64,000 nucleotides of DNA. Source: Bradyrhizobium sp. CCBAU 53338. Its GTDB lineage: Bacteria; Pseudomonadota; Alphaproteobacteria; Rhizobiales; Xanthobacteraceae. Of this stretch, positions 41,074 to 51,230 are shown in pieces. The stretch is from assembly GCF_015291665.1 (NCBI RefSeq), contig NZ_CP030048.1, forward strand, positions 5,208,001 to 5,272,000, read 5' to 3'. Numbering within the stretch: position 1 is the first letter of the stretch; the number at the start of each line of letters is the position of its first letter. The translations under genes and the position numbers were made by a program. The notes beneath the pieces were generated by a model that did no database searches, was not told where the DNA came from, and saw nothing but the letters and a program-made list of their open reading frames with translations.

Positions 41074-42415
41074 GAATCACAGCCTCCATGCCAGCAGCAA
41101 GCTCGAAGATACGGCGATCGGAGCCGCCCGCCCCTGCCAGCATCAGGCCGACGGGAATGTCGCCCTCGCGATGCGCCGGCAGCGAGATCGCGCAGCCGTC
41201 GATCATGTTGATCAGGGTGCAGTTGCGCAGCGCGCGCAGGTTCTGCGTGGTGAATGCCTTGTCGTCGGCGAGATCTGCGATCTTCGGCGGCGTGTTGGCG
41301 GTGGTCGGCAACACCAAGGCGTCATAGGGCGCGATATGCGCATCCACGCGGGCGATCAGCGAGCGGCGCTCGTTGAGGAGATCGATGTAATCGGCCGCGC
41401 TCTGCGCCTCGCCGCGCATGATGCGGACGGAGACGCGGGGGTCGTAGACATCTCCCTTTGAGCTGATGAGATAGCGATGCCAGGCGTAGCTCTCGGACGC
41501 GGCAAAGCCGCCCTTGGCGTTCATCGGACCGATGTCGTGGAATTCAGCCATCTCGGTACGCTCGATGATGGCACCATGATCGGCGAGCGATTTCAGTGCG
41601 CGCTCGAAAGTCGCAGCCACCTCTGCGTCGAGGTCGTCGAGCGCGATCGTGGTCGGCACGGCGAGCCGCATGCCCTTCACGGGACGCGGCTTGAGTGCGG
41701 CGATCGGCTCGTTGGCGAGTACCGCATCGAGAATGGCACAACAGCTGACCGATCGCGCCAAGGGGCCGATACTGTCGAGCGAGAACGACAGCGGCACGGA
41801 GCCATCGAGCGGCACGCGGCGCTGCGTCGGCTTGTAGCCGACGATGCCATTGAACGCTGCAGGAATGCGGCAGGAACCGCCGGTGTCGGTGCCGAGCGCG
41901 CCATGCGCCATGCCGTCGAGCACGGAGACCGCCGCGCCCGAGGACGAGCCGCCGGGCACGTGGCCCTCGGCCCGGTTCCAGGCGCCCTTCGGCGTGCCGT
42001 AATGCGGATTGATGCCGATGCCGGAATAGGCGAACTCGGTCATGTTGGTGCGCCCGATCACGACGAAGCCGGCCTTGCGCAGCCGCGCCACCGTCGCCGC
42101 GTCCTGCTCGGCCGGCGAGGAGTCGTCGAGCGCGCGCGAGCCGGCGCGCGTCACCTGGCCCTTGATGTCGAACAGATCCTTGATCGAGATCGGGATACCG
42201 GCAAAGCGCGATGGCGCGGCCTTGGCCTTGCGCAAGGCGTCCATCGCGTCGGCCGCCACAAGCGCGGCGTCCTTGTCGACATGGATGAAGGCACGCTGGC
42301 CCTCGCCCGCGGGATCGGCAATCCTGGCGATGCACGCCTCGACCTGCTTTCGGGAGGTGGTGCGGCCGCTTTCGAGGTCCTCGGCGAGCTTCGCCAGTGT
42401 CGGAAAATCGGGCAT
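41066..42415 (-). CDS. Amidase signature family hydrolase
   Basis: The 449-residue amidase has the Ser-cisSer-Lys triad: Lys in FAGIPISIKDLFDIKG near residue 78, cisSer and Ser in VPGGSSSGAAVS and GALGTDTGGSCRIPAAFNG (near 155-180). It hydrolyses an amide of unknown identity. It is related to glutamyl-tRNA amidotransferase subunit A but has no GatB or GatC partner, so it is a catabolic amidase. I chose ATG 42415 because the upstream open frame adds 43 basic residues without family similarity. It is co-transcribed with the DUF2848 gene. Confidence 0.9.
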   Translation of the reverse strand: MPDFPTLAKLAEDLESGRTTSRKQVEACIARIADPAGEGQRAFIHVDKDAALVAADAMDALRKAKAAPSRFAGIPISIKDLFDIKGQVTRAGSRALDDSSPAEQDAATVARLRKAGFVVIGRTNMTEFAYSGIGINPHYGTPKGAWNRAEGHVPGGSSSGAAVSVLDGMAHGALGTDTGGSCRIPAAFNGIVGYKPTQRRVPLDGSVPLSFSLDSIGPLARSVSCCAILDAVLANEPIAALKPRPVKGMRLAVPTTIALDDLDAEVAATFERALKSLADHGAIIERTEMAEFHDIGPMNAKGGFAASESYAWHRYLISSKGDVYDPRVSVRIMRGEAQSAADYIDLLNERRSLIARVDAHIAPYDALVLPTTANTPPKIADLADDKAFTTQNLRALRNCTLINMIDGCAISLPAHREGDIPVGLMLAGAGGSDRRIFELAAGMEAVIRV

Positions 42416-42606
42416 GTCTGTCTCACGGAATATTGGCGCGCGCAATCTATAGCGCCGCCTCAGTTCGACACAAGCATTGTGCGCATGATGGCATGCATGT
42501 GCATTGCTGGACCGTTGACGCGTCATGGTTGATTGTCGCATCAAGATCGAAACAGGCGGGCGCTAAGCCTGCCCCAAGGCAAATAAATCTGGGAGGACTT
42601 TCCGAG

Positions 42607-43020
42607 ATGGCCGAACCGCAGCGCGCGCGACCGAAACCGACGCCGGAAACCCAGCATTTCTGGGACGGCACCAAAGCCGGCGAACTCCGCCTGCAGCGCT
42701 GCGACGCCTGCGCGCATGTCTACTTCCCGCCGCGCCCGTTCTGCCCGTCCTGCGCCTCGCGCAAGGTCTCGGCGTTCAAGGCGAGCGGCAAGGGTTTCCT
42801 CTACAGCTACGTGATCAACCACCGCCCCGCCGCGCCCGGCTTCACGCCGCCTTACGCGATCGCCGTGGTCGAGCTCGCCGAAGGGCCGCGGATGATGAGC
42901 AACATCATCGACTGCCCGCAGACGCCGGAGGCGCTCGAGCTCGACATGAAGCTGGAGGTCGCGTTCCAGGCGCTCGACGACAAGATCAGCCTCCCCGTCT
43001 TCCGTCCGGCGAAGGGGTAA
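42607..43020 (+). CDS. Zn-ribbon/OB-fold acyl-CoA-binding partner of thiolase
   Basis: The 137-residue protein has a rubredoxin-like zinc ribbon (RCDACAHVYFPP and CPSCASRKVS, residues about 33-56) followed by an OB-fold (GFLYSYVINHRPAAPGF). Such DUF35 proteins are obligate partners of SCP2-type thiolases and sterol or bile-acid side-chain hydratase complexes. The thiolase gene begins 3 bases downstream, which supports a two-subunit enzyme. GGGAGGA precedes the ATG at 42607; an open frame upstream has no family character. Confidence 0.9.
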   Translation: MAEPQRARPKPTPETQHFWDGTKAGELRLQRCDACAHVYFPPRPFCPSCASRKVSAFKASGKGFLYSYVINHRPAAPGFTPPYAIAVVELAEGPRMMSNIIDCPQTPEALELDMKLEVAFQALDDKISLPVFRPAKG

Positions 43021-43023
43021 GCC

Positions 43024-44163
43024 ATGCGCAAGAACCAGGTTGCCGTCGTCGGCGCCGCCGAGACCACCGAGCTCGGCGTCATTCCCAACGCCTCGCAGCT
43101 CCAGCTTCACGCGGACGCGGCGCTCAATGCCATCGCGGACGCCGGGCTGAAGCTGTCCGACATCGACGGCTTTGCCACCGCGGTCGAGACGCCGCAGCAG
43201 GTCTGCCACTATCTCGGCATCAAGCCGACCTGGGTGGACGGCACCTCGGTCGGCGGTTGCTCGTTCATGCTGCATGTTCGCCATGCCGCGGCAGCGATCG
43301 AGGCCGGCCTGTGCAAGACCGTGCTGATCACCCATGCCGAAAGCGGCAAGTCGATGATCGGCAAGCAGCCGCGCTTCACCGCGGCGGACAGCCTCAACGG
43401 CCAGTTCGAGGCGCCCTACGGCGTCTACGGTCCGCCCAGCATGTTCCCGATCCCCGTGCTGCGCTTCATGAAGACCTACGGCATCACGCATGAGCAGCTT
43501 GCTTCGGTTGCCGTCGTGCAGCGCGAATGGGCCGCAAAGAATCCGCGTGCGATGATGAAGGACCCGATCACGGTTGCCGACGTGCTCAACTCGCGCATGA
43601 TCGCCTATCCGTTTCGCCTGCTGCAGTGCTGCCTCGTCACCGACGGCGGCGGCGCGCTGATCCTGACCTCGGCCGACCGCGCCAAGGACTTTCCGCGCAA
43701 GCCCGTCTACATCATGGGCACCGGCGAGAGCGTGGAAACGCCGATGGTCAGCCAGATGGAAACGTTCAACTCCTCGCGCGCGTTCAAGACTGCGGGGCCG
43801 CTCGCCTTCAAGGAGGCCGGCATCGCGCACGGGGACGTCGACCATCTCATGATCTACGATGCCTTTGCGCATCTGCCGCTGTTCGGGCTCGGCGATCTCG
43901 GCTTCATGCCGTACGAGGAGACCGGCAAGTTCATCGCCGACGGCAACACGCGCCCCGGGGGAAAACTGCCGCTCAACACCAATGGCGGCGGCCTCTCCTA
44001 CATGCATTCGGGCATGTACGGCATGTACGCGCTCCAGGAGAGCGTGCGCCAGATGCGCGGAGTCGCACCGGCACAGGTACCGAATGCGAAGATTTCCGTG
44101 TGCCACGGCGTCGGCGGCATGTTCGCCGCATCGGGCACGATCGTGTTTACGAACGAGAGGTAA
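43024..44163 (+). CDS. SCP2-type thiolase
   Basis: The 379-residue thiolase-fold protein of the SCP2/acetyl-CoA acetyltransferase-like branch carries VVGAAETTELG at the N-terminus, a nucleophile region TSVGGCSFMLHVRHAAAAIE near residue 76, YDAFAHLPLFGLGDLGF near 280, and a C-terminal ISVCHGVGGMFAASGTIV with the HGxGG motif. These enzymes cleave or condense 3-ketoacyl-CoA with branched or ring-derived side chains. It is flanked by its zinc-ribbon partner and an SDR, a compact cassette for one round of side-chain shortening. The substrate is unknown. Confidence 0.88.
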   Translation: MRKNQVAVVGAAETTELGVIPNASQLQLHADAALNAIADAGLKLSDIDGFATAVETPQQVCHYLGIKPTWVDGTSVGGCSFMLHVRHAAAAIEAGLCKTVLITHAESGKSMIGKQPRFTAADSLNGQFEAPYGVYGPPSMFPIPVLRFMKTYGITHEQLASVAVVQREWAAKNPRAMMKDPITVADVLNSRMIAYPFRLLQCCLVTDGGGALILTSADRAKDFPRKPVYIMGTGESVETPMVSQMETFNSSRAFKTAGPLAFKEAGIAHGDVDHLMIYDAFAHLPLFGLGDLGFMPYEETGKFIADGNTRPGGKLPLNTNGGGLSYMHSGMYGMYALQESVRQMRGVAPAQVPNAKISVCHGVGGMFAASGTIVFTNER

Positions 44164-44168
44164 TCCAC

Positions 44169-45083
44169 ATGAGCAAGTCACTGCAGGACAAGGTCATCAT
44201 CGTCACCGGCGCAGGCCGCGGCATCGGGCGCGAGATCGCGCTGCTTTGCGCCGCGGAAGGCGCCAAGGTCGTCGTCAACGACCCCGGAGGAGCGGCTGAC
44301 GGCGCCGGCTCGAGCGCCACGCCTGCCGAGGAGGTCGTGGAGGAGATCAAGAAGCGTGGCGGCACGGCGGTTGCCAATTTCGAGTCGGTCGCCGAAGCGA
44401 TTCCGGCCAGCAGGATCGTGAAAACGGCGACCGATCATTTCGGCCGCCTCGACGGCGTCGTCAACAATGCCGGCATTTTGCGCGACATGATCTTCCATAA
44501 GATGAGCGTGGAGGCGTTCGAGGCCGTCATCAAGGTGCATCTGATGGGCTCGTTCTATGTCAGCCACGCCGCCGCGCGCATTTTCCGCGAGCAGGAGAGC
44601 GGCTCCTTCGTGCACTTCACCTCGACCTCGGGCCTGATCGGCAATTTCGGCCAGGCCAACTACGCCGCCGCCAAGCTCGGCATCGTCGGCCTGTCGAAAT
44701 CGATTGCGCTCGACATGGGCCGCTTCAACGTTCGCTCGAACTGCGTCTCGCCGTTCGCCTGGACCCGCATGATCGGCACCATCCCGACCGAGACCGAAGC
44801 CGAGAAGGCGCGCGTCGAGAAGATCAAGCAGATGGGCCCGGAGAAGATCGCGCCGATCTGCGCTTATCTGCTCTCCGATGCCGCCAAGGATGTCTCCGGC
44901 CAGATCTTCGGCGCCCGCATGAACGAGCTGTTCCTGTTCAGCCAGAACCGCCCGCTGCGCTCGGTCCATCGCAGCGAAGGCTGGACGCCGCAGTCGATCG
45001 CGGAACACGGCATGCCGGCGCTGAAGGGTTCGTTCTACAAGCTCGACCGCTCCGCCGACATCTTCCCCTGGGATCCGGTGTGA
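44169..45083 (+). CDS. SDR dehydrogenase, 17-beta-HSD4-like
   Basis: The 304-residue short-chain dehydrogenase has NAD site VTGAGRGIGREIALLCA near residue 12, NNAG near 98, Ser near 154 in HFTSTSGLIGNFGQ, and catalytic YAAAK near 165. The early KVVVNDPGGAADG and the C-terminal extension beyond the Rossmann core resemble the dehydrogenase module of multifunctional beta-oxidation enzymes (hydroxyacyl-CoA dehydrogenase). AGAGGTAA, overlapping the thiolase stop, serves as ribosome binding site. It probably forms the 3-ketoacyl-CoA used by the neighbouring thiolase. Confidence 0.88.
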   Translation: MSKSLQDKVIIVTGAGRGIGREIALLCAAEGAKVVVNDPGGAADGAGSSATPAEEVVEEIKKRGGTAVANFESVAEAIPASRIVKTATDHFGRLDGVVNNAGILRDMIFHKMSVEAFEAVIKVHLMGSFYVSHAAARIFREQESGSFVHFTSTSGLIGNFGQANYAAAKLGIVGLSKSIALDMGRFNVRSNCVSPFAWTRMIGTIPTETEAEKARVEKIKQMGPEKIAPICAYLLSDAAKDVSGQIFGARMNELFLFSQNRPLRSVHRSEGWTPQSIAEHGMPALKGSFYKLDRSADIFPWDPV

Positions 45084-45093
45084 CCTGACTTCA

Positions 45094-45122
45094 CCTCTCC
45101 CCGCCTGCGGGCGAGGGAGAGG
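45094..45122. terminator. Hairpin between convergent SDR and ppc genes
   Basis: CCTCTCCC/GGGAGAGG arms enclose CGCC-TGCG-GGCG, giving a strong hairpin 11 bases after the SDR stop and just before the ppc stop. It has no T-tract. It likely serves both genes; the motif is also common as a dispersed repeat. Confidence 0.55.
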
Positions 45123-45124
45123 AC

Positions 45125-47914
45125 CTACCCCGTATTCCGCAAGCCCGCCGAGATGCCGTTGATGGTGAGCTGAATCCCGCGCAGCACCTGCTCGTCGGGG
45201 TTCTGCGCGCGGTGCTCCCGCAGGAGCTCGACCTGCACATGGTTGAGCGGGTCGAGATAGGGGAAGCGGTGACGCACGGAGCGCTCCAGCAGCGGGTTGC
45301 CTTGCAGCAGGCGGTCCTGGCCCATGATGTCGAGCAGCGTCTCGATGCAGGAATGCCATTCGCGGCGGATGCGCCCAAAAATCTTCTCGCGCAGCGCCTC
45401 GTCTGGTACCAGTTCGGCATAGCGCGAGGCGATCGCGATCGAGCTTTTCGCCAGCACCATGTCCATGTTCGACAGCAGCATGCGGAAGAACGGCCATTCC
45501 TTGTAGAGCTCTTTCAGGAACGGCATGCCCTGTTGCGGATGCGCCGCGATCCATTGCTCGACCGCGCTGCCAAAGCCGTACCAGCCCGGCAGCATCAGGC
45601 GGCATTGCGCCCAGGAGAACACCCAGGGGATCGCGCGCAAATCCTCGATGGCGCGGGTCTTCTTGCGCGAGGCCGGACGGCTGCCGATGTTCAGCGTCGC
45701 GATCTCGTTGATCACCGTCGAGGACCAGAAATAATCGACAAAGCCGTCGGTCTCGTAGACCAGGCCGCGATAGGCCTTGAAGGCGAGATTTGAAAGCTCG
45801 TCCATCGCGGTCAAGTATTCGCGGCGCGGCGCACTCTGGCTCGGCTGCAGCAGGCTCGCATCCAGCGTCGCAGCCGCCAGGATCTCGAGATTGTTGCGGC
45901 CGACTTCGGCGTTGGAATATTTCGACGAGATGATCTCGCCCTGCTCGGTGATGCGGATCTGGCCGTTCACGGCCCCGCCGGGCTGGGCGACGATGGCGTC
46001 ATAGCTCGGTCCGCCACCGCGACCGACCGAGCCGCCGCGGCCGTGGAACAGGCGCAGGCGCACGTGGTGGCGCTCGAACACCTCGACGAGGCAGATCTCG
46101 GCCTTGTAGAGTTCCCAGCCCGAAGTGACGAAGCCGCCGTCCTTGTTCGAGTCGGAATAGCCGAGCATGACCTCCTGGACGCTGCCGCGGCTGTCGACGA
46201 GGCGGCGGTAATCGTGCAGCGACAGCATGCGGTCCATGATGCCGGATGAGGCCTGCAAATCCTCGATGGTTTCGAACAGCGGCACGATGTTGACGGCGCT
46301 CCGCCCGGAGGGATGGACGAGGCCGACCTCCTTCAGCAGTACCGCGACCTCGAGCATGTCCGACATTCCCTTGCACATCGAGATGATGCATTGGGGAATC
46401 GAATCCGAGCCGAACTTCGCGTGCGCTTCCGCCGCGGCATGGAAAACGTTGAGTTCGCCCATGGTCTCGTCGCTGTACTTGACGAAAGGCGACACCAGCG
46501 CGCGCGTCGAGCGCAGTTCGTTGGTCAGGAGCGAGATGCGCGCCTCCTCGCCGAGCGCGAGATAGGACATGCCGGGGTTGGCGGCATCCATCAGCTCGGC
46601 AATGGTGCGTTCGTGAACGGCAGAGTTCTGGCGGATGTCGAGCCGCGCCAGGTGGAAGCCGAAGCAATCGACGGCGCGGCGCAATAGCCGCAGCCGACCA
46701 CGCGCGATGACGCGGGCATTGTTGGAGATCAGCGAGCGGTGCAGCACGTCGAGATCGGCCTGCAGCTCCTTGACGCTCTCGTAAGGCGCCCCCTTGCCGA
46801 CCGGTCGGCGGGTGATTTCGACCTCGAGCTTCTCGGCGGTCGCAGTCAGGCGGGCATAGATGCCGGAGACCGCAAGGCGATAGGGCTCGCCGCTCCGGTG
46901 CGGCGAGGTGTCGGGCGAGCGCTCCGCGAGGTTCCGCAACTCCTCGGACACGTCGGCGAGATGCGCCGCGATCGACAATTCCGAGCCGAGCACGTGCAGC
47001 TCGTTCAGGTAAAACTGCATCACCCGGCTGGACTGAAGCCGCAGCGTGCCGCGCATCACGTCGGCGGTGACGAAGGGATTGCCATCGCGGTCGCCGCCGA
47101 TCCAGCTGCCCATGCGCAGGAACGAGGCGAGCTCGCTGGCGGCCTGCTCGCCGCCCTCCTCGAGCCGGTCCTCCAGCGCATTGACCAGCCGCGGCACCTC
47201 GCGCAGGAAGGTGTAATCGTAGAACGACAGGCCGTTGGCGACCTCGTCGAGCACGGTGAGCTTGGTGCGGCGGAGCAGATTGGTCTGCCACAGCGTCAGC
47301 ACCTCGCGCCGAAGCTGCTCGTCACTGGCAGCGGCCTCGTCCGCAGTCAAAGCAACCCGTTCGCGGCGGTCGAGCAGCGCAGCGACCTCCATCTCGCGAT
47401 CCATGGTGCTCTTGCGGCGGACTTCGGTCGGATGGGCGGTCAGCACCGGGCTGACGAGCGCGCTCTTGAAGAAGCTGCGCAGCGCGTCGGTGCCGATACC
47501 AGCGGCCTTGGCCTTGGCGAGCGTCTCCGCCAACACGCCGGAGCCGCCATTCTTTCCGGCACGCATCTGGCGGATGTTGTTCTGGTCCTCGGCAATGTTG
47601 GCGAGGTGGGAGAAATAGCTGAAGGCGCGGACGATCCGCACCGTCTCGGAGGTCGACATGCTGTCGAGGATCTGTTCGAGCTCGCGGCGGGCGAGCCGGT
47701 CCTCGTCGCGGTGGAACCGGATCGAGGTCTGGCGGATGCGCTCGACCAGGTCGAACAATTCAGCCCCCTCCTGGTCGCGCACCGTGTCGCCGAGGATACG
47801 CCCGAGCAGGCGGATATCGTCGCGCAGCCGCGCGTCCGCCTCGAGCGCCTGGACGTCTTCGGGGCGGTTCGGGCGAAGATCGGCAGAGTCGGATGGTATG
47901 GTCTGGAGGGACAT
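45125..47914 (-). CDS. ppc: Phosphoenolpyruvate carboxylase
   Basis: The 929-residue enzyme adds bicarbonate to phosphoenolpyruvate to replenish oxaloacetate. Conserved sites are seen: catalytic His in [13 protein letters not shown] near residue 160, the catalytic loop [19 protein letters not shown] near 585, [19 protein letters not shown] near 625, and the C-terminal [14 protein letters not shown] that binds inhibitor or effector. Full length is preserved. GGGGAGCG precedes the ATG at 47914. It is a single-gene unit between a convergent SDR and a large gap. Confidence 0.96.
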   Translation of the reverse strand: MSLQTIPSDSADLRPNRPEDVQALEADARLRDDIRLLGRILGDTVRDQEGAELFDLVERIRQTSIRFHRDEDRLARRELEQILDSMSTSETVRIVRAFSYFSHLANIAEDQNNIRQMRAGKNGGSGVLAETLAKAKAAGIGTDALRSFFKSALVSPVLTAHPTEVRRKSTMDREMEVAALLDRRERVALTADEAAASDEQLRREVLTLWQTNLLRRTKLTVLDEVANGLSFYDYTFLREVPRLVNALEDRLEEGGEQAASELASFLRMGSWIGGDRDGNPFVTADVMRGTLRLQSSRVMQFYLNELHVLGSELSIAAHLADVSEELRNLAERSPDTSPHRSGEPYRLAVSGIYARLTATAEKLEVEITRRPVGKGAPYESVKELQADLDVLHRSLISNNARVIARGRLRLLRRAVDCFGFHLARLDIRQNSAVHERTIAELMDAANPGMSYLALGEEARISLLTNELRSTRALVSPFVKYSDETMGELNVFHAAAEAHAKFGSDSIPQCIISMCKGMSDMLEVAVLLKEVGLVHPSGRSAVNIVPLFETIEDLQASSGIMDRMLSLHDYRRLVDSRGSVQEVMLGYSDSNKDGGFVTSGWELYKAEICLVEVFERHHVRLRLFHGRGGSVGRGGGPSYDAIVAQPGGAVNGQIRITEQGEIISSKYSNAEVGRNNLEILAAATLDASLLQPSQSAPRREYLTAMDELSNLAFKAYRGLVYETDGFVDYFWSSTVINEIATLNIGSRPASRKKTRAIEDLRAIPWVFSWAQCRLMLPGWYGFGSAVEQWIAAHPQQGMPFLKELYKEWPFFRMLLSNMDMVLAKSSIAIASRYAELVPDEALREKIFGRIRREWHSCIETLLDIMGQDRLLQGNPLLERSVRHRFPYLDPLNHVQVELLREHRAQNPDEQVLRGIQLTINGISAGLRNTG

Positions 47915-48218
47915 GGCTCGCTCCCCTTGTAGAGCTCCCTATGGCTCCCCGGCCCGCCGAGTGTGCGATATTTTTCTGCCGCAGTGCAAGATGAAGTTGG
48001 CGGCGGCGCGGCAACGGCGCCGATCTTGGGGGATATTCTCGGACTCGCGGCGCATTCGCCCGAAGTTTTGCTGTCCGTTTCGCCCTTTATCGAGAACTAA
48101 AGGGCACAGGTCGGCACCCACGGCCCGCGCGCGAAAGACGCATGCTGGTGACCTCTAGTCTAGCCGGGCTGTTCGAACTGGGTCCAACCAAGACGTAAGC
48201 CAGCGCGAAAGAGCAAGT
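47915..48218. other. Intergenic region upstream of ppc, no gene seen
   Basis: The 304 bases between arsA (stop) and ppc (start) contain ppc promoter DNA. No ORF, repeat family or tRNA was recognised. It marks the left edge of the arsA-thiolase block. Confidence 0.45.
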
Positions 48219-49973
48219 TCATGAGAGCATCCGAAGCTCTTCCACACCGACCGGCGGCCTGGCTCTCCAGCCGATCATAAAAGCGCGTTTTGCGAGACCG
48301 TTCTGAACGCGAGCTATTTGCGTCCGTTCTTTATCAAGCCGAAGCCGCAGCAGAGAATCGCGGACTCCGGAGACAGCAAAGCTCTTATTGATGACCCAGC
48401 CGTACGGTTCGATGTTCGCCCGCCGCAAATCTTGCTGAAGGGAAGCCGCCTCGGAAACCGGAGTCGTTTCCGGTAAGGTCACCAGGATCACCTTGGTGTG
48501 AGCCGGATCTTGGAGCCTCATCAGCGGAGTGACGATTCGTCCAGCAGCCGTCGGTGCAAGTTGGCTCGTCATCTGGCGATGATAGGCACCGGTCGCGTCC
48601 AGCAAGAGGAGTGTGTGGCCCGTCGGCGCCGTATCGAGGACAACGAAGGCGCTCCTGGCCTCCGCAACGACGTGCGAGAAGGCGTGGAACACGGCGACCT
48701 CCTCGGTGCATGGGGAAGCGAGGTCTTCGAGCAGCAGAGCCTTGCCTTGCTCGTCCAGGTCCCGGCCCCGGCTCGCGAGGATCTTCGCGACATACCGCTC
48801 CGTCTCGACCCGCGGGTCGATCCGGTCGACCGTCAAGCCGGGCATGGCGCCATCGACGACGAAAGCTACGTGAGCTGCAGGATCGGTCGTGCTGAGATGG
48901 ACGGCATACCCCCGCTTGGCCAGTCCCACCGCGATGGCAGCCGCGATCGTCGTCTTTCCGACGCCCCCTTTGCCCATCACCATGATGAGACCGTGCTTGT
49001 CCAGCGCGATGTCATCGACCAACCGTTCCAGGCCCGGCAGGTCGACCGGTTCTGCACTTGACTGGCCCGAAACTGCTGACGGCTGATTGGCGGGCGCCAG
49101 CACTGCCCTTAGAGCCGTGAGCCCCACGATGTCGAACCCAAGCAAAGGGATTTCGTCTCGCGGCAGTTTTGCGAGCGACGCGGGCATTGCGGCCAAGGCC
49201 TCGTTCTGATCCCGTTCAAGCGCAACCGCGACGGCGTCGGTGAGATCGGTCGCGTGGAACCGTCCGTTGACCACCAGGAGTTGGTTCGAGAGATTGAGCA
49301 CATCAAGCTCGCCCGATGTCCTGGTCGCTTCACGGATAGCGCCGTGATCCGGGCGGGTGACGAGGATAATGGTCGTCCGCCTGGAATCGCCCAGGGCCCG
49401 GAGCGCCTTTTGAAAGCGGTCCTCCTGCATCTTCAAGCCGGAATGCGGCCCGAGGCAGGATGCTCCCCGATCATTGCCCTTGAGAAAGCCGGTCCATGCC
49501 TTTGGCAGGCTCAGGAGCCTTAGCGTGTGGCCGGTCGGGGCCGTATCGAATACAATGTGGTCGAACCCACCCATATCGCCGTCCAGCAATCCGACGAACT
49601 CGTCGAAGGCGGCGATTTCGGTTGTGCAGGCGCCGGAGAGCTGCTCGCGCACGGTCAATCGCTCACCGGCGGTAACGTCTGGTCCGAGTCGTTCAAGGAC
49701 ACGGGCGCGATAACTCTCGGCGGCAGCCTCCGGATCGATATTCATTGCCGAAAGTCTGGTGACGTTTGGCACCGGGGTCGGGCGGTCGGTCAGAGTAACC
49801 TCGAGCATTTCGTCGAGGTTCGACGCAGGATCGGTACTCACAAGAAGCACACGCAGTCCGCGGTCGGCCAGGCCCACGGCCGTGGCGCACGCAAGAGATG
49901 TCTTACCCACGCCGCCCTTTCCTGTAAAAAACAGAAACGAGGTCGGAGCGGTCAGCGCGCGAAAGTGAAGCAT
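48219..49973 (-). CDS. arsA: Arsenical pump-driving ATPase ArsA
   Basis: The 584-residue protein is a full two-halved ArsA. P-loops GKGGVGKT lie at residues about 18-25 and 334-341, and DTAPTGHTLRLL and DTAPTGHTLLLL are the switch motifs of each half. The three metalloid-binding cysteines are all present: Cys116 (LSGACTTEIAAFDEF), Cys173 (ASCLGPHSGL) and Cys422 (ASPCTEEVAVFHAF). ArsA energises arsenite export through ArsB. No arsB, acr3, arsD, arsR or arsC gene is in the window. A linker of about 40 residues near 290-325 joins the halves. Codon choice is less GC-biased than in neighbouring genes, suggesting acquisition. Confidence 0.94.
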   Translation of the reverse strand: MLHFRALTAPTSFLFFTGKGGVGKTSLACATAVGLADRGLRVLLVSTDPASNLDEMLEVTLTDRPTPVPNVTRLSAMNIDPEAAAESYRARVLERLGPDVTAGERLTVREQLSGACTTEIAAFDEFVGLLDGDMGGFDHIVFDTAPTGHTLRLLSLPKAWTGFLKGNDRGASCLGPHSGLKMQEDRFQKALRALGDSRRTTIILVTRPDHGAIREATRTSGELDVLNLSNQLLVVNGRFHATDLTDAVAVALERDQNEALAAMPASLAKLPRDEIPLLGFDIVGLTALRAVLAPANQPSAVSGQSSAEPVDLPGLERLVDDIALDKHGLIMVMGKGGVGKTTIAAAIAVGLAKRGYAVHLSTTDPAAHVAFVVDGAMPGLTVDRIDPRVETERYVAKILASRGRDLDEQGKALLLEDLASPCTEEVAVFHAFSHVVAEARSAFVVLDTAPTGHTLLLLDATGAYHRQMTSQLAPTAAGRIVTPLMRLQDPAHTKVILVTLPETTPVSEAASLQQDLRRANIEPYGWVINKSFAVSGVRDSLLRLRLDKERTQIARVQNGLAKRAFMIGWRARPPVGVEELRMLS

Positions 49974-50042
49974 TAGCTGTCTCGGGATTGGCCAATATCG
50001 TCCGGCACGCCGCCGCGCGCCGAAGGGCTCGCGCGGACGGGC

Positions 50043-51230
50043 TCAAATCATCGATTCAAGCGCAAGGGCAATTCCCTGACCGCCGCCGATGCAAAGAGTG
50101 ACGATGCCTTTCTCGACACCGTCGCGCTTCATCGAGTGCAGCAATCGAGTGGTAAGCACTGCTCCCGAGGCGCCGATCGGATGACCGTGCGCGATCGCGC
50201 CGCCTTCCACGTTGACGATACTCGAGTCGAGACCGAGGTCGTTCGCGACCGCAATTGCGATCGCAGCGAAGGCCTCGTTGATCTCGATCCGTTGGATGTC
50301 TGAGGTTTTCCAGCCGGCCCGTTCGAGGGCCTGGTTGACGGCCGGAACCGGTCCCAATCCGAACATACCTGGTTCGACTGCGCCGATTCCGTAGGCGACT
50401 AGGCGTGCCATGGGCGTCAGGCCCTTCTTGTCGGCCCACGCGCGCTCCGCCACGATCATTGCCGACGCGCCGGTATTGAGTCCGGGCGCGTTGCCCGCCG
50501 TGATCGTCCCCTCCTTGCGGAAAGCCGGTTTGAGCTTTGCAAGGCTTTCGATGGTGGTGTCTGGACGGTTGTGCTCGTCCTTGTCGAATTTTGCCGGACC
50601 CTTCCGGGAGGCAATTTCGACCGCCGCGATTTCCGAGGCGAACTTGCCGGAAGCCTGCGCCTCGGAAAAGCGCTTTTGCGAGCGTTTGGCCCAGCGGTCC
50701 TGTTCGTCACGGGCGATCTGATGCGAGGCCGCGAGATCCTCAGTGTGCCAACCGGAATGCTGACCGGAGAAGGCGTCGTTTAGACCGTCCATCAGCATCG
50801 CATCAAAAATCTTCGCGTCACCCATGCGATAGCCCCACCGTCCGGAGCCCATGAGATACGGTGCACGGTCCATGTTCTCCATGCCGCCGGCGACCGCGCT
50901 GTCAATGAACCCGAGCATCACCTCCTGAGCGGCGCTCGCGATCGCCTGCGCACCCGAGCCACAGACGCGGTTGACCGTCAGGGCCGGAACAGCGACGGGG
51001 ACGCCGGCATTGATGGCAGCTTGCCGGGCTGGATTCATCTTGTTGCCAGCTTGGATCACGTTGCCCATGACGACGCTGCCGACATCGTCGGGCGACAATT
51101 TCGCACGTTCGATCGATGCGCGGATTGCCACGGTACCGAGATCGACCGCGGGCAGATCCTTCAGCGTTCCGCCATAAGTGCCGATAGCGGTGCGTACAGG
51201 TGAACAGATCACGACTTGCCTGTTAGCCAT
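50043..51230 (-). CDS. Acetyl-CoA acetyltransferase (thiolase II)
   Basis: The 395-residue biosynthetic-type thiolase has Cys90 (VNRVCGSGAQAI), His350 (AHGHPIGASGA) and Cys380 (TLCIGGGQGIA) in the correct places. It condenses two acetyl-CoA or cleaves acetoacetyl-CoA, with possible use in polyhydroxybutyrate or beta-oxidation. It is upstream of arsA on the same strand (69-base gap), but a shared function is unlikely. The start codon overlaps the stop of a short upstream frame. Like arsA, its codon usage is milder than that of the neighbours. Confidence 0.93.
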   Translation of the reverse strand: MANRQVVICSPVRTAIGTYGGTLKDLPAVDLGTVAIRASIERAKLSPDDVGSVVMGNVIQAGNKMNPARQAAINAGVPVAVPALTVNRVCGSGAQAIASAAQEVMLGFIDSAVAGGMENMDRAPYLMGSGRWGYRMGDAKIFDAMLMDGLNDAFSGQHSGWHTEDLAASHQIARDEQDRWAKRSQKRFSEAQASGKFASEIAAVEIASRKGPAKFDKDEHNRPDTTIESLAKLKPAFRKEGTITAGNAPGLNTGASAMIVAERAWADKKGLTPMARLVAYGIGAVEPGMFGLGPVPAVNQALERAGWKTSDIQRIEINEAFAAIAIAVANDLGLDSSIVNVEGGAIAHGHPIGASGAVLTTRLLHSMKRDGVEKGIVTLCIGGGQGIALALESMI

